NCBI GenBank assembly: GCA_009746045.1
Contig: RPFO01000310.1
Span: 1,643,263 to 1,707,262, forward strand
DNA: 64,000 bases
Source of the DNA: Mesostigma viride
Taxonomy: Eukaryota; Streptophyta; Mesostigmatophyceae; Mesostigmatales; Mesostigmataceae
Direction of reading: 5' to 3'
Positions 42,506 to 52,677 of the stretch are shown here, piece by piece; positions within the stretch are counted from its first letter, which is position 1, and every line of letters starts with the position of its first letter. The notes beneath the pieces were generated by a model that saw only the letters and a list, made by a program, of their open reading frames with translations, searched no databases and was not told where the DNA came from. The translations under genes were made by a program, and so were the position numbers.

Positions 42506-44842
42506 ATGTCAGAGCCTACCCCTCCGGCGGAGAGCCCGCTGCCGTCCCCGCCCCCACCGGATCCTGAGCTGTACTTCGAGGCCCTTCCGGGCCGCTGGGT
42601 GTCACGGTCCAGTTATCCGGGTGGCATCGTGCAGCCGGCCCTCCAGGCCCAACATGCGAGTTTAGTCAGGGCTGCTCTCTTTGGGGTCGCGTGGTACGGC
42701 CCATCCCCTGATGAACCGCACCAGCTTGTTTTGCACGGGTTCGACGATGCCGGGCACTGTCTGTTAGGATGTGGCTCCCGCTGTCCAGCCTTGGAACAGA
42801 TAGATGCGGTTCTCCAGTGCTCCCGGGTGTTCTCCTACCTTTCTACCCCTGTGGGCCGCTCCTGCCTACGGGATGTGTTCCCCTGGCTTCCGGCTGAGGG
42901 TGATGCAGAAGTAGATGAGAACCCCTGCGACCTTCTACGGGCAGTAGAGTTCATGGAAATCGCAGACCAGTCAGCGGGAGTAGCAGTTGGTGTTCCTGCC
43001 CCTACGGACGCCCCAGTCGAGGCACATTACACTCCAGAATATTCAGCCTCGAGCGCAGCGTCCTCCTCCTCAGCGTCGGCTCCCTCCCCTGTCCCGTCGT
43101 CACCACGGTCGACCCGGCGTGCTTCAGTGGAGCCTACCCCTTTGGGTTTGGAGCGCGAGCCTGATCCTCTCTCGGCGACTGTTTCGGCGATGCAGGCCCA
43201 GATTCAGTCCCTGACCACGGCGTTCGGGGCCTTCATGGCGGCCCAAGCGCAGGCCCCGGCCACGCCAGGTGGGGTGTCTGTTGTGTCCGCGCCCCCTACC
43301 CCTTCGGTTGTTTCGGCACCTGTGGTTTCGCCTGCTCCGCGCGAGCCTTCGGTAGCTGCGGTTTCCTCTGTTGCTGCGGCTCCGACCCCTCTAGTTGCCT
43401 CTGCGCCTGCGACCGACGTTTCTGCGCCGCGACGCGAGTCTTCCGCCCCAGCGGCTGTGCCCGCCGTCGCCGCCTCTGTGCCGCCCGCTGCGCCATCGCA
43501 GCCAGTGCGGGGTTTCTTCAGCGACACGGGCGATCATCCCAGGCTTTGGGAGGGTGGTCCCCCGCAGAGGATTCCGGTGCCCGACTGGAGCTTGGACGGC
43601 AACCAATCTTATGCCGGACTGCCTGTCCCTACGGGCCCTATTTTCAATATGTGGCCTGAGGGTGCGCCGGCAACGGAGACCGGCGCGCCAGCTGCGGTGG
43701 CGGGTCCGTCACGGCCCTCTCTGGCTTCGGGTCCGGCGCGACCTCCTGTTGTACCAGTGCCACCTGCGTCGGTGTCGGCTCCCGCCCCTGCTTCGGCCCC
43801 TGCTTCGGCCCCTGCCCCTTCGGCCTCGCGGTCTTTGGCTGCGGTTGTTCGGTCCACCGGTCAGGATCCTCGCGCCACCCGCGCTGCCGATTCCCTCCGG
43901 GAGTTGTCCCAGGGTGATCGGGACAGGGCCCCTTCTGTGGTGCATGCGACGCCGGAGTCGCGCGACACGCCCGTTCCTGGGTATGGTATGTCCGCACTCG
44001 CCTGCCGCCAGTGTGACCTGCCGCGCGCCTCCGCCGAGCTTGCCATCTCGTCCATGTCCTACGGGTTCTCCCAGGTGTGTCGGGCGCCGCGGGATCGTGG
44101 CCTACCCATTGAGACTGATCGGCCCCCTTTCGACATGGTTATTTTAGCTGATCCTGTGTTCCAGGGTGAGATCCTGGTTCGGCGCGTCCTGTATCGCTGG
44201 GCTAGGCGCCACAACGACTTGGACACCTACGGTGGGTTCCAGTGGGCTTACCCTCCGCCTCTGGGCATTATGGCTTCAGATGCCCTTACGGTAGAGTTTC
44301 CTGCGGTACCGGGTGCTACGTACAACACGGTCCTCCAGCCCATCCTTGAGTGGGATGCCCGTCGCCCGGCGCCCATCCCGGGCCAGGGTCTAGACTCCCG
44401 TGGCCACCCTCCTCCTCGGGCCAGCGACTACCTAGAGACATTCGGGTCGCGACAGTGTGCTCGTCGGTGGCGCTCCCGAGAGGTTCGGCACATCCGGATG
44501 TGGCCGTCCAACGTGGAGCCCCTGGTGGATCTGTTCTTCCCGACGGGTTTGCGCCCTCGGATCCGGTACCATCGCCTCCTCCTGCGGGCCCTCTGTTTGA
44601 TCGCGGTAGAGCCTTTCCTTCGCCTCTTTGCCTGTGGCTTCCTGGACTTGGCCCGTGGCCAGGTCGTTCTCACGCAGCATAGGTATTACTGGGCCTTTCT
44701 GGGCCTTTTTCCTGACGGCGTGTGGGCCGATGTTTTCCTCACTGTAGATAGGCATGACAATGCCGAGGATGTGGCCCACTACCAGGCTTACCTGGAGGTC
44801 CTGCTGGCCTCTCGTGGCACTTATCAGACGGATGGCCACTAG
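42506..44842 (+). CDS. Large third ORF downstream of pol in gypsy E (unknown function)
   Basis: About 778 codons from ATG 42506 (MSEPTPPAESPLPSPPPPDPELYFEALPGRW); the open frame goes further up to 42473. Three parts are visible: a conserved N-terminal unit (ALFGVAWYGPSPDEPHQLVLHGFDDAGHC); a long Ala/Pro/Ser/Val-rich middle with a short helix (SATVSAMQAQIQSLTTAFGAFM); and a C-terminal unit with ACRQCDLPR, QVCRAPRDRG, HLETFGSRQ-like YLETFGSRQCARRW and YYWAFLGLFPDGVWADVFL. There is no signal peptide or clear membrane anchor, so it is not a classical env. It is conserved in copy B/D and therefore probably selected in the family. Function unknown. Confidence 0.85.
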   Translation: MSEPTPPAESPLPSPPPPDPELYFEALPGRWVSRSSYPGGIVQPALQAQHASLVRAALFGVAWYGPSPDEPHQLVLHGFDDAGHCLLGCGSRCPALEQIDAVLQCSRVFSYLSTPVGRSCLRDVFPWLPAEGDAEVDENPCDLLRAVEFMEIADQSAGVAVGVPAPTDAPVEAHYTPEYSASSAASSSSASAPSPVPSSPRSTRRASVEPTPLGLEREPDPLSATVSAMQAQIQSLTTAFGAFMAAQAQAPATPGGVSVVSAPPTPSVVSAPVVSPAPREPSVAAVSSVAAAPTPLVASAPATDVSAPRRESSAPAAVPAVAASVPPAAPSQPVRGFFSDTGDHPRLWEGGPPQRIPVPDWSLDGNQSYAGLPVPTGPIFNMWPEGAPATETGAPAAVAGPSRPSLASGPARPPVVPVPPASVSAPAPASAPASAPAPSASRSLAAVVRSTGQDPRATRAADSLRELSQGDRDRAPSVVHATPESRDTPVPGYGMSALACRQCDLPRASAELAISSMSYGFSQVCRAPRDRGLPIETDRPPFDMVILADPVFQGEILVRRVLYRWARRHNDLDTYGGFQWAYPPPLGIMASDALTVEFPAVPGATYNTVLQPILEWDARRPAPIPGQGLDSRGHPPPRASDYLETFGSRQCARRWRSREVRHIRMWPSNVEPLVDLFFPTGLRPRIRYHRLLLRALCLIAVEPFLRLFACGFLDLARGQVVLTQHRYYWAFLGLFPDGVWADVFLTVDRHDNAEDVAHYQAYLEVLLASRGTYQTDGH

Positions 44843-45215
44843 ATAGAGGGTCTTAGGCCCGACCTGAGGGTGTTGTCCCTCCGGTATATAGAGTCGCCCT
44901 CATATTCTGGCCAGTTGGTTGGCTGTTCTTGGTCCTTAGTACTGATGTGTTTACTCTGTGTGTCCTGCCCAGTGCCGTCCCCCCCGGCAAGGACTCCGTT
45001 CCAGGCAGTTAGGGGAACCTCCCACCAGGCTTGGTGCTGGCTAACCCTACACCACCCGGCGTGGTGGTGGAGACCGTGTGAACTATTGGTGCTTTGTATC
45101 TGGGATGGTCTATCGATTGTGTTGGTGTGTGTTGGGTGCATTAGGTTTTTCCTACCCCTTTCGTTTCCTCCCTGTGCGTAGGGAGAGGGCTCCCTACCTT
45201 TTGTGGGGGGGGAGG
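44843..45215 (+). other. 3' untranslated region and polypurine tract of gypsy E
   Basis: No gene. The tract TTGTGGGGGGGGAGG (45201-45215) directly precedes the LTR. B/D and C have the same G-run plus AGGTG(T) design, on the minus strand. Confidence 0.75.
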
Positions 45216-45787
45216 TGTTACGTCGCGTAACAATTCGTTGTAGTTACGGACGTAAATTAGGTTCTTGGCCTCGGTTGTTCCTAGGTTATGTGTAGTCCTA
45301 GCTGGGACATTATTGTCCTCGTAACAGTACTGTGGTATATTGGGTGCCTTTGGGCGCCGCGCCGCGTACTTTATTAGTGGTCCTTATCCTTTGGTAGAAT
45401 GTAGTGGACCGGCGTGCATCTGTGCACCTGCCTGTGTTTCTGTGTTTCTGCAGGCGAGGGCCAGGTCGGCCCGAGCCTGTTGGACCGTTGGTGACCATTT
45501 ATGCACGTTCCACTCCTTGTGTGGTCACTCGGCGTGTGTTAAATGAATTAACACATATTAGCTTGGGTCACGGCAGTGTAGTTTGTGTTTCCTTCCTCTA
45601 TTCCTGGAGTAAACGGGTTTGGTTAAATGGCTTATGGCGTATTACAGTAGCACATACGTAAATGCATTGAGATCTGGATCGTCTCGTTCGTCTTTCGCTA
45701 GGGGTTTAACTAAGGGCGGCCTTACTAGTTTAGGTAGCATCAGGACAGGTAGAGGTAGAGGTGGCGGTAGAGGCTTGCGGCGTAACA
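45216..45787 (+). repeat. 3' LTR of gypsy E
   Basis: 572 bp, differing from the 5' LTR by about one base deletion and a couple of substitutions. Followed by TGCGG (45788-45792). Confidence 0.95.
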
Positions 45788-45792
45788 TGCGG

Positions 45793-46648
45793 CAAATTGA
45801 ACGCAAACCTCATCATGAAATCTTGACCGTCGAAATGTAACAATCCGACGACTTATGCAGTATGCCGCGTAATTTTCTGTTGCGGGAGAGCCGTTGGGCC
45901 GGTTCCCGACGCGGGCGACCAGTGGTTTGCGTTAAGTTAACTTAGGTGAAGTTCTCCAACAGAAGTGACCCAAGCCGCATGATGGCACTCATCGACGGCC
46001 TCAGTCTATTGACGCGTCGGCCCGATTTTGGCGGCACCCAATTTGACCCCAACGGCACCTACCGACAAAGGGCATACGTACGTTTCACGCGCACCACGAC
46101 CTTCGAGCTCTGCTATGGCGGTGGTGCCGTGGGGCCCGCATCAGACTGCGGGCCCTTAATTATCTGCTTTGGCGGTGCTGCCGTTGGGCCCGCATCAGAA
46201 TTCAGGCCCTTTATGCATGCGGGCCCTTAATGCATGTTACTTTTTTATTCTTCTGCATACAAATATGAAGCAATGAGATCGTGTCCTCTGGATTTTTGCA
46301 CTGCAAATGGCATTTGCACCGTGTGCAGTTCTTGGACGTTTGGAAACATGCATGATGGCATGTGGCTAATGTAATGACTGACTAGCTAGACCGTTTCAGT
46401 GGTTTTTCATTTGCGGGTATTTCCTCGTAAATGGTGGGAAAGCGATCGCAGCAATGGTTCTCACCACTAGACACTCCCGGCCAGTGAAGCTCGAAAAACA
46501 CGCCCTGATCAAGCAAGCTGTTTCCGGCCCCACTGTATAGGTCATCTTACAGTCGCTCTTTGCGTAAGCCAGCCATAATTTCAATGAACAAGGCTACACA
46601 TTTGCATACTCTTTTCTTGGTTATCGGTGTGCCTTTGTTTGGATGCAG
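45793..46648. other. CACTA middle region between the two arms
   Basis: Continues the CACTA sequence interrupted at 24780. No supported gene. It holds a short duplicated GGGCCCGCATCAGA motif (46133-46200). The segment 46400-46610 is the inverse, diverged partner of 24600-24775. Confidence 0.5.
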
Positions 46649-46752
46649 GGGGGATCGCTGTGCTGACACAACGCGGCAAGGGATTTGCTGGTAGAAGATG
46701 CCCTTCCCAAGGCTGATTACAGCGACCCTGCGAATGGCGACGAGGCCTACTG
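46649..46752 (+). CDS. Exon candidate in the CACTA right arm
   Basis: Bounded by TGCAG at 46644-46648 and GTGAGC at 46753. One frame reads an acidic segment (HNAARDLLVEDALPKADYSDPANGDEAYW) but has a TGA just before it, so the exon may be decayed. The acceptor region and first exon bases are duplicated at about 47009-47065, before the next exon. Weak support. Confidence 0.35.
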
Positions 46753-47038
46753 GTGAGCCTTGTTTTTTGCAAATGCTACTTACGCCGTCTGCTTTGGTTA
46801 TTTTAATTCAGTCCTATTGAAAGGCGCCTTGGGATTAGCCATGCAATCATGTTTTACTGTCACAAAGCCAGCCCTAGTAATTAATATCTAGTTTGTTTGG
46901 TTTTACCCATCCGGGTGCCATGATCTTGCCGCCAGTAAAAGCGTCCTGTGTTGTATCTGTTCTATTTTTTTTAATAACCAATACTTGCAATAATAATCCT
47001 CTTTGCTGGGTTATCGGTGTGCGTTTGTTTGAATGCAG

Positions 47039-47976
47039 GCGAGATCGCTGTGTGTGTTCAACGTGCTTGCATGGGCATCATTAAACCTGACGCCGCTTGT
47101 GCCGCAAGGCATTGTAGCGGCGTGTGGGGGCGTGAAGCGCTACGCGGATTCTTTCCACGAAGTCAGGATACACGGGTTCAACTACCGCACGGAGGCTGCG
47201 GACCAATCCCAGGGAAAGCGGCACAAGAATGCGGGAGTTGCGGTGCATGGCCCGGGCGGTGTAGACTTTGGTTTCATCACACACGTTCTGAAGGCCAGGT
47301 TAGAGTACCCACGAGGGGGCTGGGAATGGCAGCTGTTGTTGAAGGTGGAGCTTTTTGATCGCCTTCATGTCGCTCACCTGCCCCACGAGAGGTTGGTGGT
47401 CATCAGCAGCGCACAGGCCCCCAGGTCGTCGTGCCTTGTGTTGCCAGGTGCAGTGAGCTCAGTTGGGTATGTCGTCGATGAATGCTATGCTCCCGAAATG
47501 GTGGTAATCCCTGCCAAACTGCCATGGAGCATGGCACATCAGGCGCAATCTGCCCTCAGTAACCATGTGTATATCACAGCGTGGCAGCAGATTTCCCCAC
47601 CATGCCGCAGTTTGAAGTGATTGAGGAGGGTGAGCGGATGCCACCGCCACCGCCTAGTGGCAAGAAGAAAGGCAAGAAGAAGGGGTCCAAGAAGAAGAAG
47701 GTGGCAGCGGCAGACCTAGGTGATGGCGACGTGGTGCGCCGCGCTGGCAAGGCACCTGCTCGAGGGCGCAGCCGCAAGCGTGGTGCTCCCACAGATGCTG
47801 GACCTAGCCAGCCCACCGTTGTAATTGAGGAGGTCCCTATGGCAAAGAGGGCCAGTGGAAGGCAGCGTAAAGCTGTGAACTATTGCGACACTAGTGGGGA
47901 TGACACTATGTCATCAGAAGATGATGTTGATGCAAGCAACCCCTCGGACAGCAGTTCTGAAGAAGATGACTTTTGA
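47039..47976 (+). pseudogene. C-terminal part of a Tnp2-like (CACTA) protein
   Basis: The acceptor ATGCAG ends at 47038. The frame to 47620 contains a block typical of the C-terminal domain of plant En/Spm proteins (DUF4216-like): HEVRIHGFNYRTEAAD, KRHKNAGVAV, DFGFITHVLKARLEYPRGG, LLLKVELFD and GYVVDECYAPEMVVIPAKL. It then moves to the frame 47581-47976: a lysine-rich nuclear-localisation-like run (KKKGKKKGSKKKK) and an acidic serine tail (TMSSEDD...SSSEEDDF). A splice or a one-step frameshift near 47600 joins them. No DDE core of a Tnp2 transposase was found in this window, so the gene is probably truncated. Confidence 0.55.
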
Positions 47977-48632
47977 TTTAATTTGGGCATGACAGCATTG
48001 TTTATTATGGAATGATGTGCTGTTTTATATTGTTTGGTAACCCTATATTGCACCTTTGTGCGCTATAATGCATATCAAAGTGGTTGAGTTTTTTTTTTCA
48101 CGTCAAGGACTTAATGAAATAAAGCTCATCGTGGTTCTCTGAACATAGTTTCTTTATAGTGAGATGGAAGGGTAGCCGCTATAGCTAGGTTATTGGGTTC
48201 ACGTGACATACCTTTTGAGGCCGGTGCGGCCTGATCCGGATCAGTCGTGGCCAACACTTTGGCCAGTTTTTCTTGGCCAGGTGGCAGGAGCTACGTTGAG
48301 ATATAAACCTGCCACTGTCTAGTTTTCTTGGCTCATGGCGTAGCGATTAATTGGTGAGCTATGCTCATTTTATCTATGACTAACCTGCTGAGCGGAGAAT
48401 GCAACGCCGTATAGCACCAAAAGAAAAAATAATTTTAGAAAAAATATTTTTTGTGCTGGCACCCGTACCCCAGCCACCCAGGTAGGGGTTGGCTGGAGAG
48501 GTGGTTGCTATAAAAGGTGGGCTTCGATCCATTCCAGGGAAGCAGGTTGTTTCTTTTGCCTGAGAACCTCAAGTGACCACATCACAAAAAAAAACAAAAC
48601 GCAATATAACACATCAAGCATTATAACCCACC
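47977..48632. other. Non-coding stretch between the two CACTA genes
   Basis: AT-rich 3' region, with an AATAAA-like motif at 48118-48123. A possible promoter region for the next gene follows (CTATAAAAGG at 48509-48518, about 120 bp before its ATG). No ORF of note. Confidence 0.5.
48509..48518 (+). promoter_or_regulatory. TATA-like box upstream of the RT gene pair
   Basis: CTATAAAAGG about 115 bp before ATG 48633 is a good core-promoter match. Not tested. Confidence 0.4.
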
Positions 48633-49736
48633 ATGACCTCAGTGACAGCCCCAGAGCGAAATTTCATAGCAAAGCTCAAGCAAGAAGCCAGGGAGGGATG
48701 CACCCCAAAGGAGGCCGCAACTGCGGTCCAGAAGATCCTAGGGGAGGGGCATTGGCTAGAGCGGATCCAGAAGCTCAATCCAGGGCGTGCCAAGAACGTC
48801 ATGGACGTGTTGGAGAAAAGGGGGTTTGTCAGCGACTGGGATGGGGAGGAGGCCCTGGCCGATGTGCTAGCAGCGCAACTGGGGGAGGCTATTGCAGAGC
48901 CGGATCCACCAGTGTCAGCAGGTGGGGTGGGAGCTGGGGGTGTTCCCCCTTCGGCAGGTGGAAGCGGAGGGGCGGGGCATGGTGGACCGGGCGCTGGCGA
49001 GGAGGATGGCGCCCCTGGGGCGATCGACCAGGATGTGGCGGACCTGGACCGGAACATAGGTCGGTTGCTGGGGACCGAGACGGGCTATGCAACGCCAGCG
49101 GGAGGGCTTCCATCCCGCCCGGGCAACGCCCGCACTGGCGGAGATATTGGCGACCTGATATCGGCCATGTCGAAGCTGCTGGACCAGGCAAAGACTCCAG
49201 CAACTGCAAGCCCAGCCGCAGCGGCGACTGCTGGCAGGCTGGCGCGCACGAAGGGGGTGGCGCTGAGCGGGCATGCAGTGCCGGTCCTGGTGAGCAACAT
49301 GCTGGAGGCGGTGCTGCCGGGGATGCTGGACTACGCAGAGAGCGTGGGGGGGAAGTCAATCCGTGCATCGTTAATGCTGACGATGCACGGCAGCTCAGCC
49401 AGCGGGGAGAGGAGGATGCTGCTCCTGCAGATGGCAGGAATTCTGGACACGATGGTGACAGAATTTGGCTACTGGGCCACGCCACGCTCCGAAGTAATTC
49501 TGGAGCTGGCAGCAGCCGAGTACCTGGCAAAGCTGATCACGGCATGCCAGCTGGTGGATGTGGGGTCGACGGGTTGGAAGGGGACTCCGTCGGCAATGCT
49601 GCCATTCCAGGAGGGTGGAGCAATGCTGGCGTCTCCGGCGGTGCGGGCGGCGATGAGCATGGGGAAGCTGCAGCACAAGCTGGAGCAGGGTCCCGGCAAG
49701 AAGGGGCAGGGCGGCCCGTCCAACAACAACAAGTGA
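48633..49736 (+). CDS. ORF1 of an RT-bearing element inside CACTA (gag-like, unknown)
   Basis: 367 codons from ATG 48633. The N-terminus is charged and helical (ERNFIAKLKQEAREGCTPKEAATAVQKILGEGHWLERIQKLNPGRAKNVMDVLEKRGF). A Gly/Ala/Pro-rich linker follows, then a helical C-terminal half (VLVSNMLEAVLPGMLDYAES...LLQMAGILDTMVTEFGYW). It ends in a basic GKKGQGGPSNNNK tail. No zinc knuckle. Its place before an RT gene suggests a Gag-like role, which is inference. The frame is intact and GC-rich relative to its surroundings. Confidence 0.6.
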   Translation: MTSVTAPERNFIAKLKQEAREGCTPKEAATAVQKILGEGHWLERIQKLNPGRAKNVMDVLEKRGFVSDWDGEEALADVLAAQLGEAIAEPDPPVSAGGVGAGGVPPSAGGSGGAGHGGPGAGEEDGAPGAIDQDVADLDRNIGRLLGTETGYATPAGGLPSRPGNARTGGDIGDLISAMSKLLDQAKTPATASPAAAATAGRLARTKGVALSGHAVPVLVSNMLEAVLPGMLDYAESVGGKSIRASLMLTMHGSSASGERRMLLLQMAGILDTMVTEFGYWATPRSEVILELAAAEYLAKLITACQLVDVGSTGWKGTPSAMLPFQEGGAMLASPAVRAAMSMGKLQHKLEQGPGKKGQGGPSNNNK

Positions 49737-49828
49737 GGGAGCGGTGCCTTCTTCCACTACCTCTTCCAGCACCCCTGCCACCTCGTGACTGGTGGCAGCA
49801 GGTACGCTCAGGCCGTAGGCGCGATAGG

Positions 49829-52152
49829 ATGAGTCGGGCTTTTAATGCTCGCACACTAGCCTGTCAGACGGTTAGGGCGTTAAACTGGATGGGGGGGGGG
49901 GGCGAGACCCGCCTGCTGTAGATTCTGCCCGTGTGCCCGGGCCTCTGCAGCAGGCGGCCCTAGATGGGATCGATGATGCTTGCAGGTCCTTTGTCCGCCG
50001 GAACGGTGGTTCCGTAGCGGCAATGGCAGGATCTGTAGTGGATGGGGGTGAATATGCTGAAGGAGCCCCTTACGAACCGTTAGTGGCCGCACGCTTGGCC
50101 TTGCCTGGTCCGGGGGAAGGTGGCCAAGTGGATGTGCTGAACTTACTACCCCCCTCTTGGGGAGCAATTTTGAATGATGAGAGTAGGATGGTACGGACGC
50201 TGAGCCCAGCAGAGCGGATCTTGCAGAAGTCGATGCGGATCTCGCGGGGGTGTAGCATGGAGGAGTTCGCGCGGGTTTGCACGGTGTGTGTGGAGAGGGG
50301 GATTTTGGGTGGATTTTTTGAGGAGGAGCCGCCTATGGTGAACGGTACTTTTGGGGTCGGAAAGCCCGACGGCCGTATACGGCTGATTGTGGACAACCGG
50401 CGTGGCAACATGCCACTACCAGATCCTATGCCCGCTTTTTTACCACACCTTGGCGTGATTTGCGATTTGCCCACGCGCGCTGGGGAGGATGTTTTTGGGG
50501 GCGTATCAGATTTGGATTCGTACTACAACAGACTCCGCCTGCCAGTTTGGATGCGGCGGTACTGTGCGTGGATGCCGGTGTGGTCGGATCTGGTGGGCCT
50601 GAGTGGGGCTCGTCGGAAGGTGTGGCCGTGGATGTTGTGCTGGCCAATGGGAAACAAGCTGGCCGTCGCCGTGGCCCAGTGTGTGCATCAGTCTGTGTTG
50701 TACCGCTGTGGCCCCAAGCCGCCGTTGGAGGCTAGTCGTGGGCTGAGCATCAACATGTCCGCGCTGATCCTGGTGGCGGAGGCCAACGAGGCGGGGGAGA
50801 CCGTCCGGCTGAGGCTGGAGGAGGACCCTGCTGCGCCCTTGGCGCCCTCGCCGTGCTTCGAATCTCGGCAGGATCTGGAAGGTATGCATGCTGTGACGAT
50901 CGATGACCTCCATTTCACCCACTGTGCGTCGGTGGATGGGGTGAATCAGCAGCTAGATCGTGTTCAGGCTGCCTACGCCGCTGTTGGGCTGGTGCAGAAG
51001 TCTGACAAGGTGGTACGGGCGACAGCAGAGCAGACTGGTGTGCAGGCGGTGGGTGTCATTCACCAAAGAGATGGTGACGTGGTGCCTGTTCCTGAGCGTG
51101 TGGTGGCAGTTATCGCTGCTACTCATAGAATCTTAGATCGCGGGTTTACATACTACCGCGAACTTAGTTCTGTGCTTGGGAAGTGGGTGTGGATGCATCT
51201 GCTGTGCCGCCCCATGCTTTCGGTGTGGTCTGAGACGTACCGGCTGCTAGCAGCCATGAATGCCTCCCTGCCTGGGCGCCGCTGGCGCCTCCCTGCGGGG
51301 GCCCGCCAGGAGCTTCAGGCGGCGATCGACCTGGCCCCTTTTTTGAGGGCGGCCAGGGCCCGGCCCCTTTCTGACCGGGTCGTCGCAAGTGATGCGAGCG
51401 GCTCCGGCGGTGGGGTGGTCTACAGGGACCTGCCTGGGGCCGATTGTGCCCGGCTGGCGACCCGGCGCGAAGCGCGGGGGTGGCGGACGACAGCTTTAAC
51501 GTCTGGGGAGGACTGGGACCTGGAGCGCATGGAGGAGGGGGACTACAGCCTGCTGGATAGTGGCCACTGGCGTACGGCACTGTCCTACCGGTGGCGGGGG
51601 CAGCCTAACCACATCAACGTCAAGGAGGCGATTGCTGCGACACAGGGGGTCGAGTGGTCGTGCCGGACCAAGGCGTGTCGAGGTAAGCGAGTCGTCCGGC
51701 TCGTAGACTCCAGTGCTGTGGTGGGGGCGTTTGTCAGAGGGCGGTCGTCTTCCTACCGCCTCAACCAGCTGGTTCGGCGCTACTGCGCTCTGTCACTGGC
51801 TGGCGACACGCAGAGCCACTGGGTCTGGGTGGCTACCGACCACAACCCAGCTGACAAGGCCAGTCGGCGTGGCGCTTGGATTCCTGACTTGACCCGGTGT
51901 GGTGACGTGCATCCCAACCCTGGGCCTGAGGGGGCGCGACGCCCTCGGGACTTGGCACTTTTGGAGGGCACAGTCAACCCTGTGTCTACCTTGCCAGCGT
52001 TCCGGCTAGATTCTTTCTCTCACGCAATATGTGACCTAATAGCCCCGGCAGCCTTACGTAAGCTGCCGGCAATTAGAGCGCCACATTGCGTCATTTGTTC
52101 AGACGCAACATTTGCGTGGCGAAAAAATGCCGTCCGGGCCAAGGCCGCATGA
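49829..52152 (+). CDS. Reverse transcriptase-RNase H protein with 2A-like motif
   Basis: The main frame is open from 49933 (a GTG). A likely N-terminus in the previous frame starts at ATG 49829 and joins across a 12-G run (about 49891-49903). Numbering from 49933: RT entry FGVGKPDGRIRLIVDNRRGN (139-159), VSDLDSYYNRL with D193/D195, CWPMGNKLAVAVAQ, and the catalytic TIDDL (D324/D325). RNase H has SDASG (D487), NVKEAIAA (E565), LVDSS (D592) and TDHNPADKASR (D636). GDVHPNPGP at 657-665 matches the 2A-like D-V-x-x-N-P-G-P ribosome-skipping signature, and about 74 residues follow. The RT type fits DIRS-like or an unclassified family. No integrase, tyrosine recombinase or endonuclease is seen. Confidence 0.75.
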
Positions 52153-52330
52153 CACGCAAAAAAGGACAAAAACAAACCCACCTAGCTAAGGTCGGCCTCT
52201 TTTCTTTTTGCCAAGCAATAAGTGTTCCCATGAGCATCGGCGGCCGGGATGTGGCCTGCCTTTTGTATGTGCTCCACTCATTGTTTTAATAAAGAGTCTG
52301 GTTACCCTGGAGTTCCACGGTTAATAGAAT
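52153..52330. other. Spacer between RT gene and CACTA right end
   Basis: No gene. AATAAA at 52289-52294 may be a polyadenylation signal. A partial inverted match (GGCAAAAAGAAAAGAGG-type) occurs around 52150-52215. Confidence 0.4.
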
Positions 52331-52675
52331 CATTTTTCTCGTGTTACACTCTTGGTGAGAAATTTCTCACCATGTTGACTCATGGTTTTTCTCGTGTTAT
52401 ACTCTTGGTGAGAAACTTCTCACTTTTCTCACTTTTTCTCACTTTTTCTCACTTTTTCTCACCCATTCTCACCTTTTTTCTCACTTTAGGGTTTTTTCTC
52501 ACCCAAATCTCACCAAAACCCCCTTTTTCTCACCAAAATCTCACCCTGGTGAAATTTTTTGCCTAGCGTTTGCGGAAAAGAATTGAGATTTTTCTCACTT
52601 TTCTCACCAAAATTCTCAAAGGGGTGAGAAAATTGAGGGGTTTTGAGAATTTTCTCAGAAATTGAGTTCCTAGTG
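52331..52675. repeat. CACTA right subterminal array and TIR
   Basis: TTTCTCAC motifs (reverse complement of GTGAGAAA) repeat through the stretch, followed by GAGTTCCTAGTG at 52664-52675 and the TA target at 52676-52677. Mirror image of the left end. Confidence 0.85.
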
Positions 52676-52677
52676 TA

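Larger units (their letters stand above)
24781..45787 (+). mobile_element. Ty3/gypsy chromovirus E, nearly complete
   Basis: LTRs of 573 and 572 bp flank leader, small hybrid-binding ORF, gag, pol and a 789-codon third ORF. Target duplication TGCGG at 24776-24780 and 45788-45792. The LTRs differ at only a few bases, so insertion was fairly recent. Two insertions interrupt pol: a LINE at 30231-31394 and a TTAA element at 32702-41702. Net length is about 10.8 kb. Pol also has small deletions, so the copy is dead. Confidence 0.95.
22938..52675 (+). mobile_element. CACTA (En/Spm-like) DNA transposon hosting gypsy E
   Basis: The ends are perfect 12-bp inverted repeats, CACTAGGAACTC at 22938 and GAGTTCCTAGTG ending at 52675, with TA at 22936-22937 and 52676-52677. 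Inside each end lies a long subterminal array of GTGAGAAAA-type motifs in mirror orientation, the classic CACTA layout that binds the transposase. It lies in gypsy B/D between pol and the third ORF; the empty site matches 42428-42440 in E. Net length without gypsy E is 8.7 kb. It carries a fragment of a Tnp2-like protein and an RT gene, but no transposase core was recognised. Confidence 0.8.

Noticed and set aside
42506-44842. Third ORF of gypsy E as a retroviral envelope
   Set aside because: No signal peptide, cleavage site or membrane anchor is visible.
48633-52152. RT gene pair as a complete DIRS element
   Set aside because: No tyrosine recombinase and no split or inverted terminal repeats could be found, so only RT-RNase H is claimed.
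22938-52675. B (10031-22937) and D (52678-58212) as two separate gypsy copies
   Set aside because: Their breakpoints meet at the same TA in the empty site, the strands agree, the parts do not overlap, and the summed length equals that of E.
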